Assembly (NCBI RefSeq): GCF_002288825.1
Contig: NZ_NSLI01000001.1
Span: 186,001 to 250,000, forward strand
Direction of reading: 5' to 3'
DNA: 64,000 bases
From: Sphingomonas lenta
Lineage (GTDB): Bacteria > Pseudomonadota > Alphaproteobacteria > Sphingomonadales > Sphingomonadaceae
Below are positions 48,642 to 56,890 of this stretch, in pieces (the first letter of the stretch is position 1; each line of letters starts with the position of its first letter). A program made the position numbers and the translations under genes. Below the pieces are notes generated by a model, which was not told the origin of the DNA, did not search any database, and saw only the letters and a program-made list of their open reading frames with translations.

Positions 48642-49186
48642 GCGTGGGTTCCCTGCAGTTGCGCGCCCTCGTTGCTCTGGGCGGCGGGCGCGGTGGTCAT
48701 GGTCGGGTGGGCGGGCGCGAGCGGCGCCTTGGGCGTGGGCGGCGCCTGGGGCGGCGTTACGGCCTGAGGCGGCATCGGCGCTTGCGCGGCCTGGGTCGGG
48801 TGCGGTCGCGCCGCGAGCCGCTTATTGGGCGCGGTCGCCGTCATCGGCTTGGCGGCCTTTTGCGGCTTGGGGTACTTACGCCGGCGGAAGATCAGCCGCA
48901 GCAGCGGCCGACCGATCAGGTAAATGAGCGCGCCGCCGGCGAGGCCGCCGATGATCGCCTGATTGTCGCGGGCATAGGCCACGCCCTTCTCGCCGACGCG
49001 CTTCGCCTCGTCCGTCGCTTCCTTGGCGAGGAGCTTGGGATCGAGCTTGGACTGAAGGCGCGCGACCGTGTCGTTGAGGCGGTCCTTGGCGGCGGCGACG
49101 TCCACCTCGGCGGACGCCAGGCGGACCACCGGCGGGGTCGGGTCCTGACGCTGCTCCTCGCGACGGGTCTGATCGTTCTGGCTCAT
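48638..49186 (-). CDS. DUF3618-type membrane protein
   Basis: 182 residues. The N-terminal part SAEVDVAAAKDRLNDTVARL followed by QSKLDPKLLAKEA matches the DUF3618 helix. A hydrophobic segment follows (NQAIIGGLAGGALIYLIGRP, about residues 75-95), then a basic RRRKYPKPQKAAKP and a long proline/alanine-rich tail that looks disordered. Function is not known; such proteins often accompany holin-like and DUF883-like genes, as here. It overlaps both neighbours by 4 bases (ATGA), showing one translational unit. Confidence 0.75.
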   Translation of the reverse strand: MSQNDQTRREEQRQDPTPPVVRLASAEVDVAAAKDRLNDTVARLQSKLDPKLLAKEATDEAKRVGEKGVAYARDNQAIIGGLAGGALIYLIGRPLLRLIFRRRKYPKPQKAAKPMTATAPNKRLAARPHPTQAAQAPMPPQAVTPPQAPPTPKAPLAPAHPTMTTAPAAQSNEGAQLQGTHA

Positions 49187-49596
49187 CGGGGTGCTCCCGT
49201 CTTGGCCCCGGTCTTTGGTGGGGCGAGCTTGCCGCGGCCGATCATCGCGAGGACGCCGGCGATCGTCAGGAGGACAATCACCACCGCCGCCGTCGCGAAG
49301 CCCGGGCCGATCAGCGTGGCGAGCGTCATGATCAGGCCGACGACCAAGCCGATCCCCGCAAGCAGCGCGAGCACGCCCGCGGCGGCGAAGAAGATCGCCG
49401 CGCCCTTGTAGGCTGCGACGCGCTCCGACAGCTTGGCCTTGTAGAGTTCGACCTCCGCCGCCACGAGCCCGCGCGTGTCGTCGACCAGGCGACCGACGAG
49501 CTCGGGCACGCTCTCGTCGGAGAGCTTGACGGCGACGGGGCGCCCATCGCCGGGCTTATGGCCGGAGCCGTTGGTGGTGGGGGCGGCGGTGGCCAT
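49183..49596 (-). CDS. Phage holin family (Holin-X/DUF1469) membrane protein
   Basis: 137 residues. The cytosolic N-terminus contains ESVPELVGRLVDDTRGLVAA and an amphipathic helix (EVELYKAKLSERVAAYKGAA), followed by two membrane segments (AIFFAAAGVLALLAGIGLVV and ATAAVVIVLLTIAGVLAMIG). This is the layout of the Actinobacterial Holin-X/DUF1469 family, named after holins but widely chromosomal and probably a membrane stress protein rather than a lysis protein. It starts 2 bases after the upstream gene's stop. Confidence 0.82.
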   Translation of the reverse strand: MATAAPTTNGSGHKPGDGRPVAVKLSDESVPELVGRLVDDTRGLVAAEVELYKAKLSERVAAYKGAAIFFAAAGVLALLAGIGLVVGLIMTLATLIGPGFATAAVVIVLLTIAGVLAMIGRGKLAPPKTGAKTGAPR

Positions 49597-49598
49597 GA

Positions 49599-50102
49599 TC
49601 AGCGCCGCTGATCGTCGATGCCGGCCTGGATGAGGCGGGCGAGCACGAAGCCGACCGCGGCCGCGGCGCCGATCGCGGCGGCCGGGCTCTGGCGGACGAA
49701 GCCGCGCACATCCTCGACTAGCTCGTCGACATCCTTCTGATTGATCCGGTCGGCGAGCGTGTTCACCTGTCCGGCGGCGGAGCGGGCGTACTGGCCGTAC
49801 TGGCCTCCCAGCTTCTCGTCGACCTGGCCGGCCGCATCCTCAAGCATGCGGGCGAGCTGGCCCAGCGCGTCGAACGCTCTAGCCTTGCCCATGTCGGCGT
49901 ACTCTCGCGCCTTGTCGCCGGCCTGGCCGGTGAGCTTGGAGGCGTTGTCGCGGACGGCCTGCTTGGCGGTATCGAGGCGCGAGCCGCCCTGGGCGTCGGC
50001 GTTGAACTCCACGCCCTGGTCGAGCGAGCCGGCGGGCTCGAACGAGGTGCCCGAGGGAGGCGAGTCGAGGTCGCTGTTATACTTGATGCCGGTGTCGGAC
50101 AT
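49599..50102 (-). CDS. DUF883/ElaB-like stress protein
   Basis: 167 residues. A long helical middle (AKQAVRDNASKLTGQAGDKA, LARMLEDAAGQVDEKLGGQY, LADRINQKDVDELVEDVRGF) ends in RQSPAAAIGAAAAVGFVLAR, the hydrophobic tail typical of the ElaB/YgaM/DUF883 family, which anchors ribosome-associated stress proteins to the inner membrane. It is the first gene of the cassette. An EcfG-like promoter sits 29 to 54 bases ahead of the ATG, so the four genes are probably induced in the general stress response. Confidence 0.8.
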   Translation of the reverse strand: MSDTGIKYNSDLDSPPSGTSFEPAGSLDQGVEFNADAQGGSRLDTAKQAVRDNASKLTGQAGDKAREYADMGKARAFDALGQLARMLEDAAGQVDEKLGGQYGQYARSAAGQVNTLADRINQKDVDELVEDVRGFVRQSPAAAIGAAAAVGFVLARLIQAGIDDQRR

Positions 50103-50130
50103 ATCGGTCCCTTTCAGAAGTTTGCCGCAA

Positions 50131-51509
<1,379 letters not shown>

Positions 51510-51549
51510 ACTCTTGATTCGCCGTGGTTAAAGGGGGATTAGTCGGGGC

Positions 51550-51879
51550 GTGACGCCGCGCCCCGCCCCAAACTCCGCCCCGAAGATCAACAAGACGCTC
51601 CGCCGGGCCGCGATGCCTGCGCTGGGGCTGACGGTGCTGAGCTTCTTCGGCGGCTATGCGGTGTTCGGGGCGAACGGCGTGCTCGCGTACGGCGAGTACC
51701 AGAGCCAGCTGGAGAAGCGGGAGCTCTATTACCAGGAGCTCGACCGCAAGCGGGCGGTGCTCGCCAATCGGGTGGCGCTGCTCGATCCGCGGCACGCGAA
51801 CCCGGACATGGTGGACGAGATGGTGCGGCAGAAGCTGAACGTCGCGCACCCGGACGAGGTAATCGTTCCGCTGAGGTAG
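51550..51879 (+). CDS. ftsB: FtsB/DivIC-like septum formation protein
   Basis: 109 residues from a GTG at 51550. A short cytosolic tail is followed by one membrane segment (MPALGLTVLSFFGGYAVFGA) and a periplasmic coiled coil (YQSQLEKRELYYQELDRKRA), ending in RHANPDMVDEMVRQKLNVAH and PDEVIVPL, the pattern of FtsB/DivIC proteins of alphaproteobacteria. FtsB works with FtsL and FtsQ in the divisome. It lies 40 bases after eno and is probably cotranscribed. The pdhA gene that often follows is absent here; a REP element comes instead. Confidence 0.88.
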   Translation: MTPRPAPNSAPKINKTLRRAAMPALGLTVLSFFGGYAVFGANGVLAYGEYQSQLEKRELYYQELDRKRAVLANRVALLDPRHANPDMVDEMVRQKLNVAHPDEVIVPLR

Positions 51880-51900
51880 GGCGGGCTGGCCGCGCCTCTC

Positions 51901-52005
51901 CGTCATGCCGGACTTGATCCGGCATCCACGCGCGTCCGCTTCTTCGGGAGCGCCTTCACGGACAGATGTACCGCGCATGGACCCCGGCTCAAGGCCGGGG
52001 TGACG
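51901..52005. repeat. REP-like repeat, family I, copy 4
   Basis: CGTCATGCCGGACTTGATCC opens and CCGGCTCAAGGCCGGGGTGA then CG closes the element; inner CGCG-rich sequence (CGCGCGTCCGCTTCTTCGGG) resembles copy 2. It lies between the convergent ftsB and hydrolase genes. Confidence 0.85.
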
Positions 52006-52029
52006 GTGGTTTGTGGGACAGGATTGCGA

Positions 52030-52857
52030 TTACCCGCCCAGGAAGGTGATCAAGTCCTTCGACAGCCGGTCCTGGTGCGTGACGTTGAGGCCGTGGGGGG
52101 CGCCGTCATACTCGACGAGTTGCGCCTGCTTGATCCCGGCCGCGGCGGCGCGAGCGCTGGGGTCGATGGGGACGGTCTGGTCCTTGGTGCCGTGGACGAT
52201 CAGCGTCGGCACGTTGAAGCTCGCCAGGTCGGGACGGAAGTCGGTGTGGCCGAACGCCTCGACGCAGGCGACCGTGGGCCTGAGGCCGGCCATGAGCGCC
52301 AAGCTGGTGAAGTGGTCGAGCACGTCGTCGCTGACGGGGCTGGAGATGTAGCCGACGCCGTAGAATTGCGGCGCGAACTTCTGGCGGAAGAAGGTGGGGC
52401 GGTCGGTCTTGATGCCCTCGATGATCTGCTGGAACACCGCTTCCGGCGCGCCGTCCGGGTTGTCCTTGGTCTTGAGCAGGTAGGGTACGACGGAGGCGAC
52501 CAGGCCCGCGGCGATGACGCCGCGACCGCCGTGGCGGCTCATGTAGCGCGCGACCTCGCCGCCGCCCATCGAGAAGCCGACGATCGCGGCGTCGGACGTG
52601 GCGCCCACCGCCTGCATGACGTCGGCGAGGTCGTCGGCGAGCGTGTCGTAGTCGTAGCCGGTCCAGGGCTGGCCCGAGCGGCCGAAGCCGCGGCGGTCGT
52701 AGGCGATGGCGCGGAAGCCCGCGTCGGCGAGCGCCATGGCCTGCGCATCCCAGCTGTCGGCGTTGAGCGGCCAGCCGTGCGTCAGGATGACGGGACGGCC
52801 CTGGCCCCAGTCCTTGACGTAGATGTCGGTGCCGTCGCGCGTCTTGATGTAGGGCAT
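52030..52857 (-). CDS. Alpha/beta hydrolase, chloroperoxidase-like
   Basis: 275 residues. It opens MPYIKTRDGTDIYVKDWGQG; the oxyanion strand is LTHGWPLNADSWD, the nucleophile Ser is in VGFSMGGGEVARY (GxSxG), the acid is in VHGTKDQTVPID, and the His is near the end in DGAPHGLNVTH. This is the layout of bacterial non-heme chloroperoxidases and related esterases; the peroxidase activity may be a side reaction and the natural substrate is unknown. An EcfG-type promoter lies 29 to 53 bases upstream, so it is probably a stress gene, as is common for this family in alphaproteobacteria. Confidence 0.9.
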   Translation of the reverse strand: MPYIKTRDGTDIYVKDWGQGRPVILTHGWPLNADSWDAQAMALADAGFRAIAYDRRGFGRSGQPWTGYDYDTLADDLADVMQAVGATSDAAIVGFSMGGGEVARYMSRHGGRGVIAAGLVASVVPYLLKTKDNPDGAPEAVFQQIIEGIKTDRPTFFRQKFAPQFYGVGYISSPVSDDVLDHFTSLALMAGLRPTVACVEAFGHTDFRPDLASFNVPTLIVHGTKDQTVPIDPSARAAAAGIKQAQLVEYDGAPHGLNVTHQDRLSKDLITFLGG

Positions 52858-52885
52858 GTGCGTCCTCCCGTCGGGTCGCGCGCCT

Positions 52886-52910
52886 AACGGGCGGGGTGGG
52901 GCGGTGTTCC
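52886..52910 (-). promoter_or_regulatory. EcfG-type general stress promoter
   Basis: On the minus strand GGAAC (52910-52906) and CGTT (52889-52886) are separated by 16 bases, a perfect match. Transcription would begin about 20 bases before the hydrolase ATG at 52857. Confidence 0.7.
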
Positions 52911-52931
52911 CCGACCGGTTAGTCGAACAAG

Positions 52932-53013
52932 CGCCGCGGCGAAGCCGCGTCGTCGGTCGCGAGCGGGCTCGCGCCGGCCGGGCTTGGCCGAGTCAGTCGG
53001 TCGAAGCCGACTG
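52932..53013 (-). ncRNA. Three-hairpin 3' element, copy E (overlaps a stop codon)
   Basis: Read on the minus strand: hairpin 1 CAGTCGG/CCGACTG (53013-52994) lies in the last codons and stop of the prolyl oligopeptidase gene, followed by the linker ACTCGGCCAAGCCCGGCCGG (52993-52974), hairpin 2 CGCGAG/CTCGCG (52973-52958), the linker with CCGACGA (52956-52950), and hairpin 3 CGCGGC/GCCGCG (52949-52935) with a trailing GCG. Linkers are nearly identical to copy B, although the stems of hairpins 1 and 2 differ. Confidence 0.6.
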
Positions 53014-55110
53014 CTGGCCTGCGCCGCCCATGAGCTTCTGCGCGAAGTACGTCATCTGCAGCGCCTGCAGCCGGGCGCCCTGTTCGATGTCGGCGTCGCC
53101 CGAATGACCGCCCGCCGTATCCTCGTAGAACAGGTAGGGCAGGCCGTACTCCTTCAGGCGCGCGGCGAACTTGCGGGCGTGCTGGGGGCCGACGCGGTCG
53201 TCCTTGGTCGTGGTCCAGATGTACGGCTCGGGGTAGTTCACGCCCGAGCGCTTGATGTTGTGGTAGGGGCTGATCTTCTGAAGAAAGGCGCGCTCCTCGG
53301 GAACGCTGACGCTGCCATATTCGTCCACCCAGCTCGCGCCCGCGGCGATCTGCTCGTAGCGGACCATGTCGAGCAGCGGCACTTGGATAGTCACCGCCTT
53401 CCAGAGGTCGGGCTGCTGGTTGAACTGCACGCCCATGAGCAGGCCGCCGTTGGAGCCGCCATAGATGCCGAGCTTCTGCGGGTTGGTGATCTTGCGCGCG
53501 ATCAGGTCGCGGCCGATCGCGGCGAAGTCGTCGTAGATGAGCTGGCGCTTGGTCTTGCGGCCGGCATTGTGCCAGGCGGGTCCGAACTCGCCGCCGCCGC
53601 GGATGTTGGCGAGGACGTACGCGCCCCCGCGCTCCAGCCAGAGCTTGCCGACGGTGGCGGCGTAGCTGGGCGTGTTCGAGATGTTGAAGCCGCCGTACGC
53701 GGTCATGATCGTCGGCGTGGAGCCGTTCAGCGGCGCGTTCCTGGGCCGGACGACGAAGTAGGGGACCTTGGTACCGTCGCTGCTCGTCGCTTCGAATTGC
53801 TCGACGACGTGCGTCGTGGCGTTGAAGCGGGCGGGGAGCGACTTCAGGGACTTAGGCGCGGTGCGGCCGAAGGCATCGACCTGCCATAGCGTGGTCGGGT
53901 CGAGGAAGCCGGTGACGGTTACGAAGGCGGTGTCGCTGTCCTCCGTCGCGCTGGCGAGATCGACCGCCAGGTTGTCGGGGAGCTGGAGCCGCGTCGCGGT
54001 CCAGCCGTTCGGGCCGGGCGTGAACGTCATCGCCCGGCCGCGGACATTGTCGTAGACGTTGGCGAGGATCGTCGAGCGGGTGACGGTCGCGCCGTCGACC
54101 GACTGGCGGCTGTTGGGCGCGAACACGACGGTGGGCGTGAAGCGGCCCTTCTGCACCTCCGCGAGCGGGGCGGCGGCGATGGAGCCGGCGGGGAGCGAAC
54201 CCCAGGGGTCCTGCGTGGTGAAGGCGAGCTGACCCTTGACCAGCCCGACGGTGAAGGCGCGGTTCGGGACGTCGAGCTTCACCAGCTTCCCGTCGGACCC
54301 CATGATGTGCTTGTCGCCGCCGAAGAAGGTCTGGCGGCGCTCGATCAGGACGGCGCGGTTGCCGTCGGCGTCGTGCAGCACCTCGGCGTAAGTGCCGAGC
54401 TGGTCGGTCTTGTCGCCGCGGAAGATCTCGCGGGCTTGCTCCAGCGGCCGGCCGCGCTTCACCTCCTTGACGACGAAGGGGTAGCTGGAGTCGGTCAGCG
54501 TGCCGGGACCCCAGTCGCGGCTGACGAGCAGCGTGTCCTTGTCGACCCAGGCCGCGCCCTGCTTGGAAGTGGGCAGGCGGAAGCCGTTCGGGACGAACTG
54601 GCCGGTCTGGAGGTCGAACTCGCGATACTCGATCGCGTCCTCGCCGCCTTCCGACAGCGCGACGAGGCAGTAGCGCTCCTCGGGCTGAAGGCAGTTGGCG
54701 CCCTTCCAGACCCACTTCTTGCCCTCGGCCTTGGAGAGCTGATCGAGGTCGAGCAGCGTCGTCCATTGCGGGTTAGCCGTCGCGTAGCTTTCGGCGGTCG
54801 TCGCGCGCCAATAACCCTGGGGATGGTCGGCGTCGCGCCAGAAGTTGAGGATCCGGCCGTTCCGTTGCGACGGCATGGGAATGCGGTCCTTGGCGGACGC
54901 GATCGCCAGCGCCTCCTGATAGAAGCTCTGGTAGCGCGGATCGGCCTGGAGCCGGGCCAGCGTGCGCTTGTTCTCCTGCTCGACCCAGGCGAGCGGCTTG
55001 GCGCCGTCCTTGTCCTCGAGCCAGACATAGGGGTCGTTGGGATTGGCGGGTGCGGTCTGGGCCATGACAGGAGCGGCGAGGAGAGAGGTGGCGAGGAGGA
55101 ACGCGCGCAT
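52993..55110 (-). CDS. Prolyl oligopeptidase family serine peptidase, secreted
   Basis: 705 residues from the ATG at 55110, chosen because MRAFLLATSLLAAPVMAQ is a signal peptide (cleavage after VMA); an upstream in-frame ATG at 55194 lies in a repeat. A seven-bladed propeller (about residues 60-420) precedes the S9A catalytic domain: the nucleophile Ser in YGGSNGGLLMGVQF, Asp in TTKDDRVGPQHARKF, and His in AGGHSGDADIEQGA. These enzymes cut short proline-containing peptides, here probably in the periplasm. The stop is embedded in the first hairpin of a three-hairpin element. Confidence 0.93.
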   Translation of the reverse strand: MRAFLLATSLLAAPVMAQTAPANPNDPYVWLEDKDGAKPLAWVEQENKRTLARLQADPRYQSFYQEALAIASAKDRIPMPSQRNGRILNFWRDADHPQGYWRATTAESYATANPQWTTLLDLDQLSKAEGKKWVWKGANCLQPEERYCLVALSEGGEDAIEYREFDLQTGQFVPNGFRLPTSKQGAAWVDKDTLLVSRDWGPGTLTDSSYPFVVKEVKRGRPLEQAREIFRGDKTDQLGTYAEVLHDADGNRAVLIERRQTFFGGDKHIMGSDGKLVKLDVPNRAFTVGLVKGQLAFTTQDPWGSLPAGSIAAAPLAEVQKGRFTPTVVFAPNSRQSVDGATVTRSTILANVYDNVRGRAMTFTPGPNGWTATRLQLPDNLAVDLASATEDSDTAFVTVTGFLDPTTLWQVDAFGRTAPKSLKSLPARFNATTHVVEQFEATSSDGTKVPYFVVRPRNAPLNGSTPTIMTAYGGFNISNTPSYAATVGKLWLERGGAYVLANIRGGGEFGPAWHNAGRKTKRQLIYDDFAAIGRDLIARKITNPQKLGIYGGSNGGLLMGVQFNQQPDLWKAVTIQVPLLDMVRYEQIAAGASWVDEYGSVSVPEERAFLQKISPYHNIKRSGVNYPEPYIWTTTKDDRVGPQHARKFAARLKEYGLPYLFYEDTAGGHSGDADIEQGARLQALQMTYFAQKLMGGAGQQSASTD

Positions 55111-55177
55111 CGGGTGCTCCGGAGAGGGACAAGCGCGCGAGTTAGAGCATGTTCTTGCCGGCCTGATCCACCCCAAA

Positions 55178-55256
55178 CCGTTCGTTTCGAGCATTGTCGA
55201 GAAACGGAGCCGGCCGGTGTCGTGTGAAGGCTTCTCGACCAGGCTCGAAGCGAACG
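55178..55256. repeat. Palindromic repeat, family II, copy 3
   Basis: CCGTTCGTTTCGAGCATTGT then CGAGAA, and the inverse arm CTTCTCGACCAGGCTCGAAG then CGAACGG, about 25 bases apart, with CCGGCCGG between. It lies between the prolyl oligopeptidase start and the DUF5872 gene stop, where it may affect the oligopeptidase promoter. Confidence 0.85.
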
Positions 55257-55269
55257 GGTTTCAGGGGTC

Positions 55270-55767
55270 TCAAGACGCCAGCGCCTCGCGGAGCTGGTCC
55301 TTGGACATCTTGGAGCGGCCGGGGATGTCGCGCTTTTGAGCGAGCTCGTACAGCTCGGCGCGGGTGCGGTGGTCGCGGTGCTTGGCCGCCTTATGCGCGA
55401 CGTCCTCGGGCTGGGAGGAGAACTGCTTGCCCTTCTTCAGGTCCGCCTTCTTCGCGGCGGAGGTGCGGGCGTACTCCTCGTCCGAGAGCTCCTCGATCGC
55501 CTTCTTAGGCAGGTAGCGCTCGCCCGTCTCCAGGCTCTTCTTGCCCGACTTGGTCGTCCACTCCTCCTCGGTCCATTGGTGGAGGGAGTTGTGGGCGTCG
55601 TCGCGCGGGCCGACATAGCCGCCGCCGCGCTTCTCATATTCGCGCACCGCCATCTGCGCCTTGCGCGCGGACCATTGGCCGGGCTTGCCGCCCTTGTCGC
55701 CCGCGGTCACCTCGGCTTTGACCTTCTCCCACAGGGCGGGGTCTACTTTTTCGGCGGTTTCGCTCAT
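55270..55767 (-). CDS. DUF5872 protein with C-terminal SAP/Rho-N-like motif
   Basis: 165 residues from the ATG at 55767. The DUF5872-like part contains PGQWSARKAQMAVREYEKRG, GGYVGPRDDAHNSLHQWTEE and EWTTKSGKKSLETGERYLPK. The C-terminus, RTRAELYELAQKRDIPGRSK then MSKDQLREAL, matches the helix-extended-helix of Rho N-terminal/SAP-like DNA-binding motifs. Lysine-rich throughout, so nucleic-acid binding is plausible. The frame upstream of 55767 is not coding. An EcfG-like promoter lies just ahead, paired with a divergent one for the next gene. Confidence 0.75.
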   Translation of the reverse strand: MSETAEKVDPALWEKVKAEVTAGDKGGKPGQWSARKAQMAVREYEKRGGGYVGPRDDAHNSLHQWTEEEWTTKSGKKSLETGERYLPKKAIEELSDEEYARTSAAKKADLKKGKQFSSQPEDVAHKAAKHRDHRTRAELYELAQKRDIPGRSKMSKDQLREALAS

Positions 55768-55776
55768 GCGGGACAG

Positions 55777-55801
55777 AACCGATGGCGCGCAGGTGCGTTC
55801 C
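55777..55801 (-). promoter_or_regulatory. EcfG-like stress promoter (minus)
   Basis: GGAAC (55801-55797) and GGTT (55780-55777) on the minus strand, 16 bases apart: one mismatch to the consensus, and the same variant as at 15741. It is very close to the ATG at 55767, so the transcript would have almost no leader; this lowers confidence. Confidence 0.35.
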
Positions 55802-55809
55802 GACGGGCC

Positions 55810-55835
55810 GGAACGTGCGCGCGGGTGTGCTCGTT
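55810..55835 (+). promoter_or_regulatory. EcfG-type general stress promoter (plus)
   Basis: GGAAC (55810-55814) and CGTT (55832-55835) with 17 bases between, a perfect match, directed at the gene starting at 55873. The predicted start of transcription is near 55843, about 30 bases before the ATG. Confidence 0.65.
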
Positions 55836-55872
55836 TGTTGCAGCGCAGCAAAGGCGGAGCTAGCATAGCGTC

Positions 55873-56235
55873 ATGAGCATGACCGACGACGCGCCCACGG
55901 CCGAGGCGCCGCGCACGCCAGCTCCCGTCGACCCGGGCGCGACCCCGGTCGTGCTGGAGGCCATCGTCAAGCAGCTCTGCGTGGCGGCGACCTACAACCG
56001 GCAGGAGGTGACGCTGGCGCCGCACATCCTCTACACGCGGCACGGCGAGCTGTACGTCGACGGCGTCGTGCTGGAGCGCGAGGGCAGGCCGCCCAAGGAG
56101 CTGAAGCTGGGCACGTTCAAGCTGGCCGGGCTGCACCCGCTGCGTATCACCGCGCGGCGGTTCGAGCGGAGCGGCCTCTTCCGGCCCGGCGAGCCGCGCT
56201 ACCGAGGCGAGACGCTGATGGCGGTGGCGGACTGA
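55873..56235 (+). CDS. Hypothetical WYL-like protein
   Basis: 120 residues. After a proline-rich start (MSMTDDAPTAEAPRTPAPVD) comes a compact beta-rich domain: VLEAIVKQLCVAATYNRQEV, HILYTRHGELYVDGVVLERE, GTFKLAGLHPLRITARRF. The LYTRHGELYVDGVVLE and FKLAGL parts resemble the WYL ligand/nucleic-acid-binding fold seen after HTH regulators, but here it stands alone. I infer a sensor or adaptor role without certainty. A perfect EcfG-type promoter lies upstream. Confidence 0.65.
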   Translation: MSMTDDAPTAEAPRTPAPVDPGATPVVLEAIVKQLCVAATYNRQEVTLAPHILYTRHGELYVDGVVLEREGRPPKELKLGTFKLAGLHPLRITARRFERSGLFRPGEPRYRGETLMAVAD

Positions 56236-56335
56236 GCGCGGGTCGAAGGTGACGAGAGGCGCGCGAAGCAGCGTGGTTCGTGCGACGGAACGAGTGAGGT
56301 CTCCAGTAGGGGAAGGCGTAGGTCGGATTGCCGCG

Positions 56336-56842
56336 TCAGCGACGCGCGAATGTCTGGTCGACAAAGGCGACGGGCAGGGTCGACCCGATCGTCGCGATGC
56401 GTAGCCAGTCGGTTCCGTCCGCCCGCTCGCGACGGGCGACCAGATAGTTGCGGTCCTCAATCGACCCGCTGCCCGCGCGGGCGATGGCGCCGGCTTCTTC
56501 GCCGAGCAGACCGCCCAGCGCTTTGTAGAATAGGTCGTGCGAGCAGGTGCGCGTGCAGGTGTAGACGGTCGTGTAGCCGGCCTGCGCCGCCTGGCTCTGG
56601 AGATGGCGAAAAACGGAGAAGGAGCCGGAGCCTTGGCGCGGCCCCTGGTACACGGTCCAGCGGCGCGGTCCCTCGACGGTTGGACCGGCGAGCTGGCCTC
56701 TCTCGATCGTGGCGTAACGGACTTGGTCGAAGTCCTTCTCCGCCGCCTTGTACGCCACCGCGCCAGGCGGCGGGACGATCTCCTGCTGCGCTAAGGCCGG
56801 CGAGGCGGCGGTCAGGGCGGCGAGCAGGGCGAGGCGGCGCAT
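56336..56842 (-). CDS. Secreted protein, possibly DUF4892-like
   Basis: 168 residues from the ATG at 56842, giving a signal peptide MRRLALLAALTAASPALAQ. The mature part, KDFDQVRYATIERGQLAGPT, RRWTVYQGPRQGSGSFSVFR and AAQAGYTTVYTCTRTCSHDL, resembles DUF4892 proteins in the order of a YR-type strand, a collapsed helix after SFSVFRHLQ and a Cys-x3-Cys near the middle. The family assignment is tentative. It follows the helicase gene in the same direction after 48 bases. Confidence 0.65.
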   Translation of the reverse strand: MRRLALLAALTAASPALAQQEIVPPPGAVAYKAAEKDFDQVRYATIERGQLAGPTVEGPRRWTVYQGPRQGSGSFSVFRHLQSQAAQAGYTTVYTCTRTCSHDLFYKALGGLLGEEAGAIARAGSGSIEDRNYLVARRERADGTDWLRIATIGSTLPVAFVDQTFARR

Positions 56843-56890
56843 GGCGCGAGAATACCGTGCGCACCGGATCGCCACAACGGCGGATCGCGC

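Noticed and set aside
49183..49596. A phage lysis holin
   Set aside because: Although the family is called holin, there is no endolysin or phage context. The gene is part of a chromosomal stress cassette with an EcfG promoter.
55768..56460. Upstream extension of the DUF5872 gene to 56460
   Set aside because: The extra sequence lies antisense to the 55873-56235 gene and covers both promoters. It has no homology, and the protein proper begins at MSETAEKVDP.
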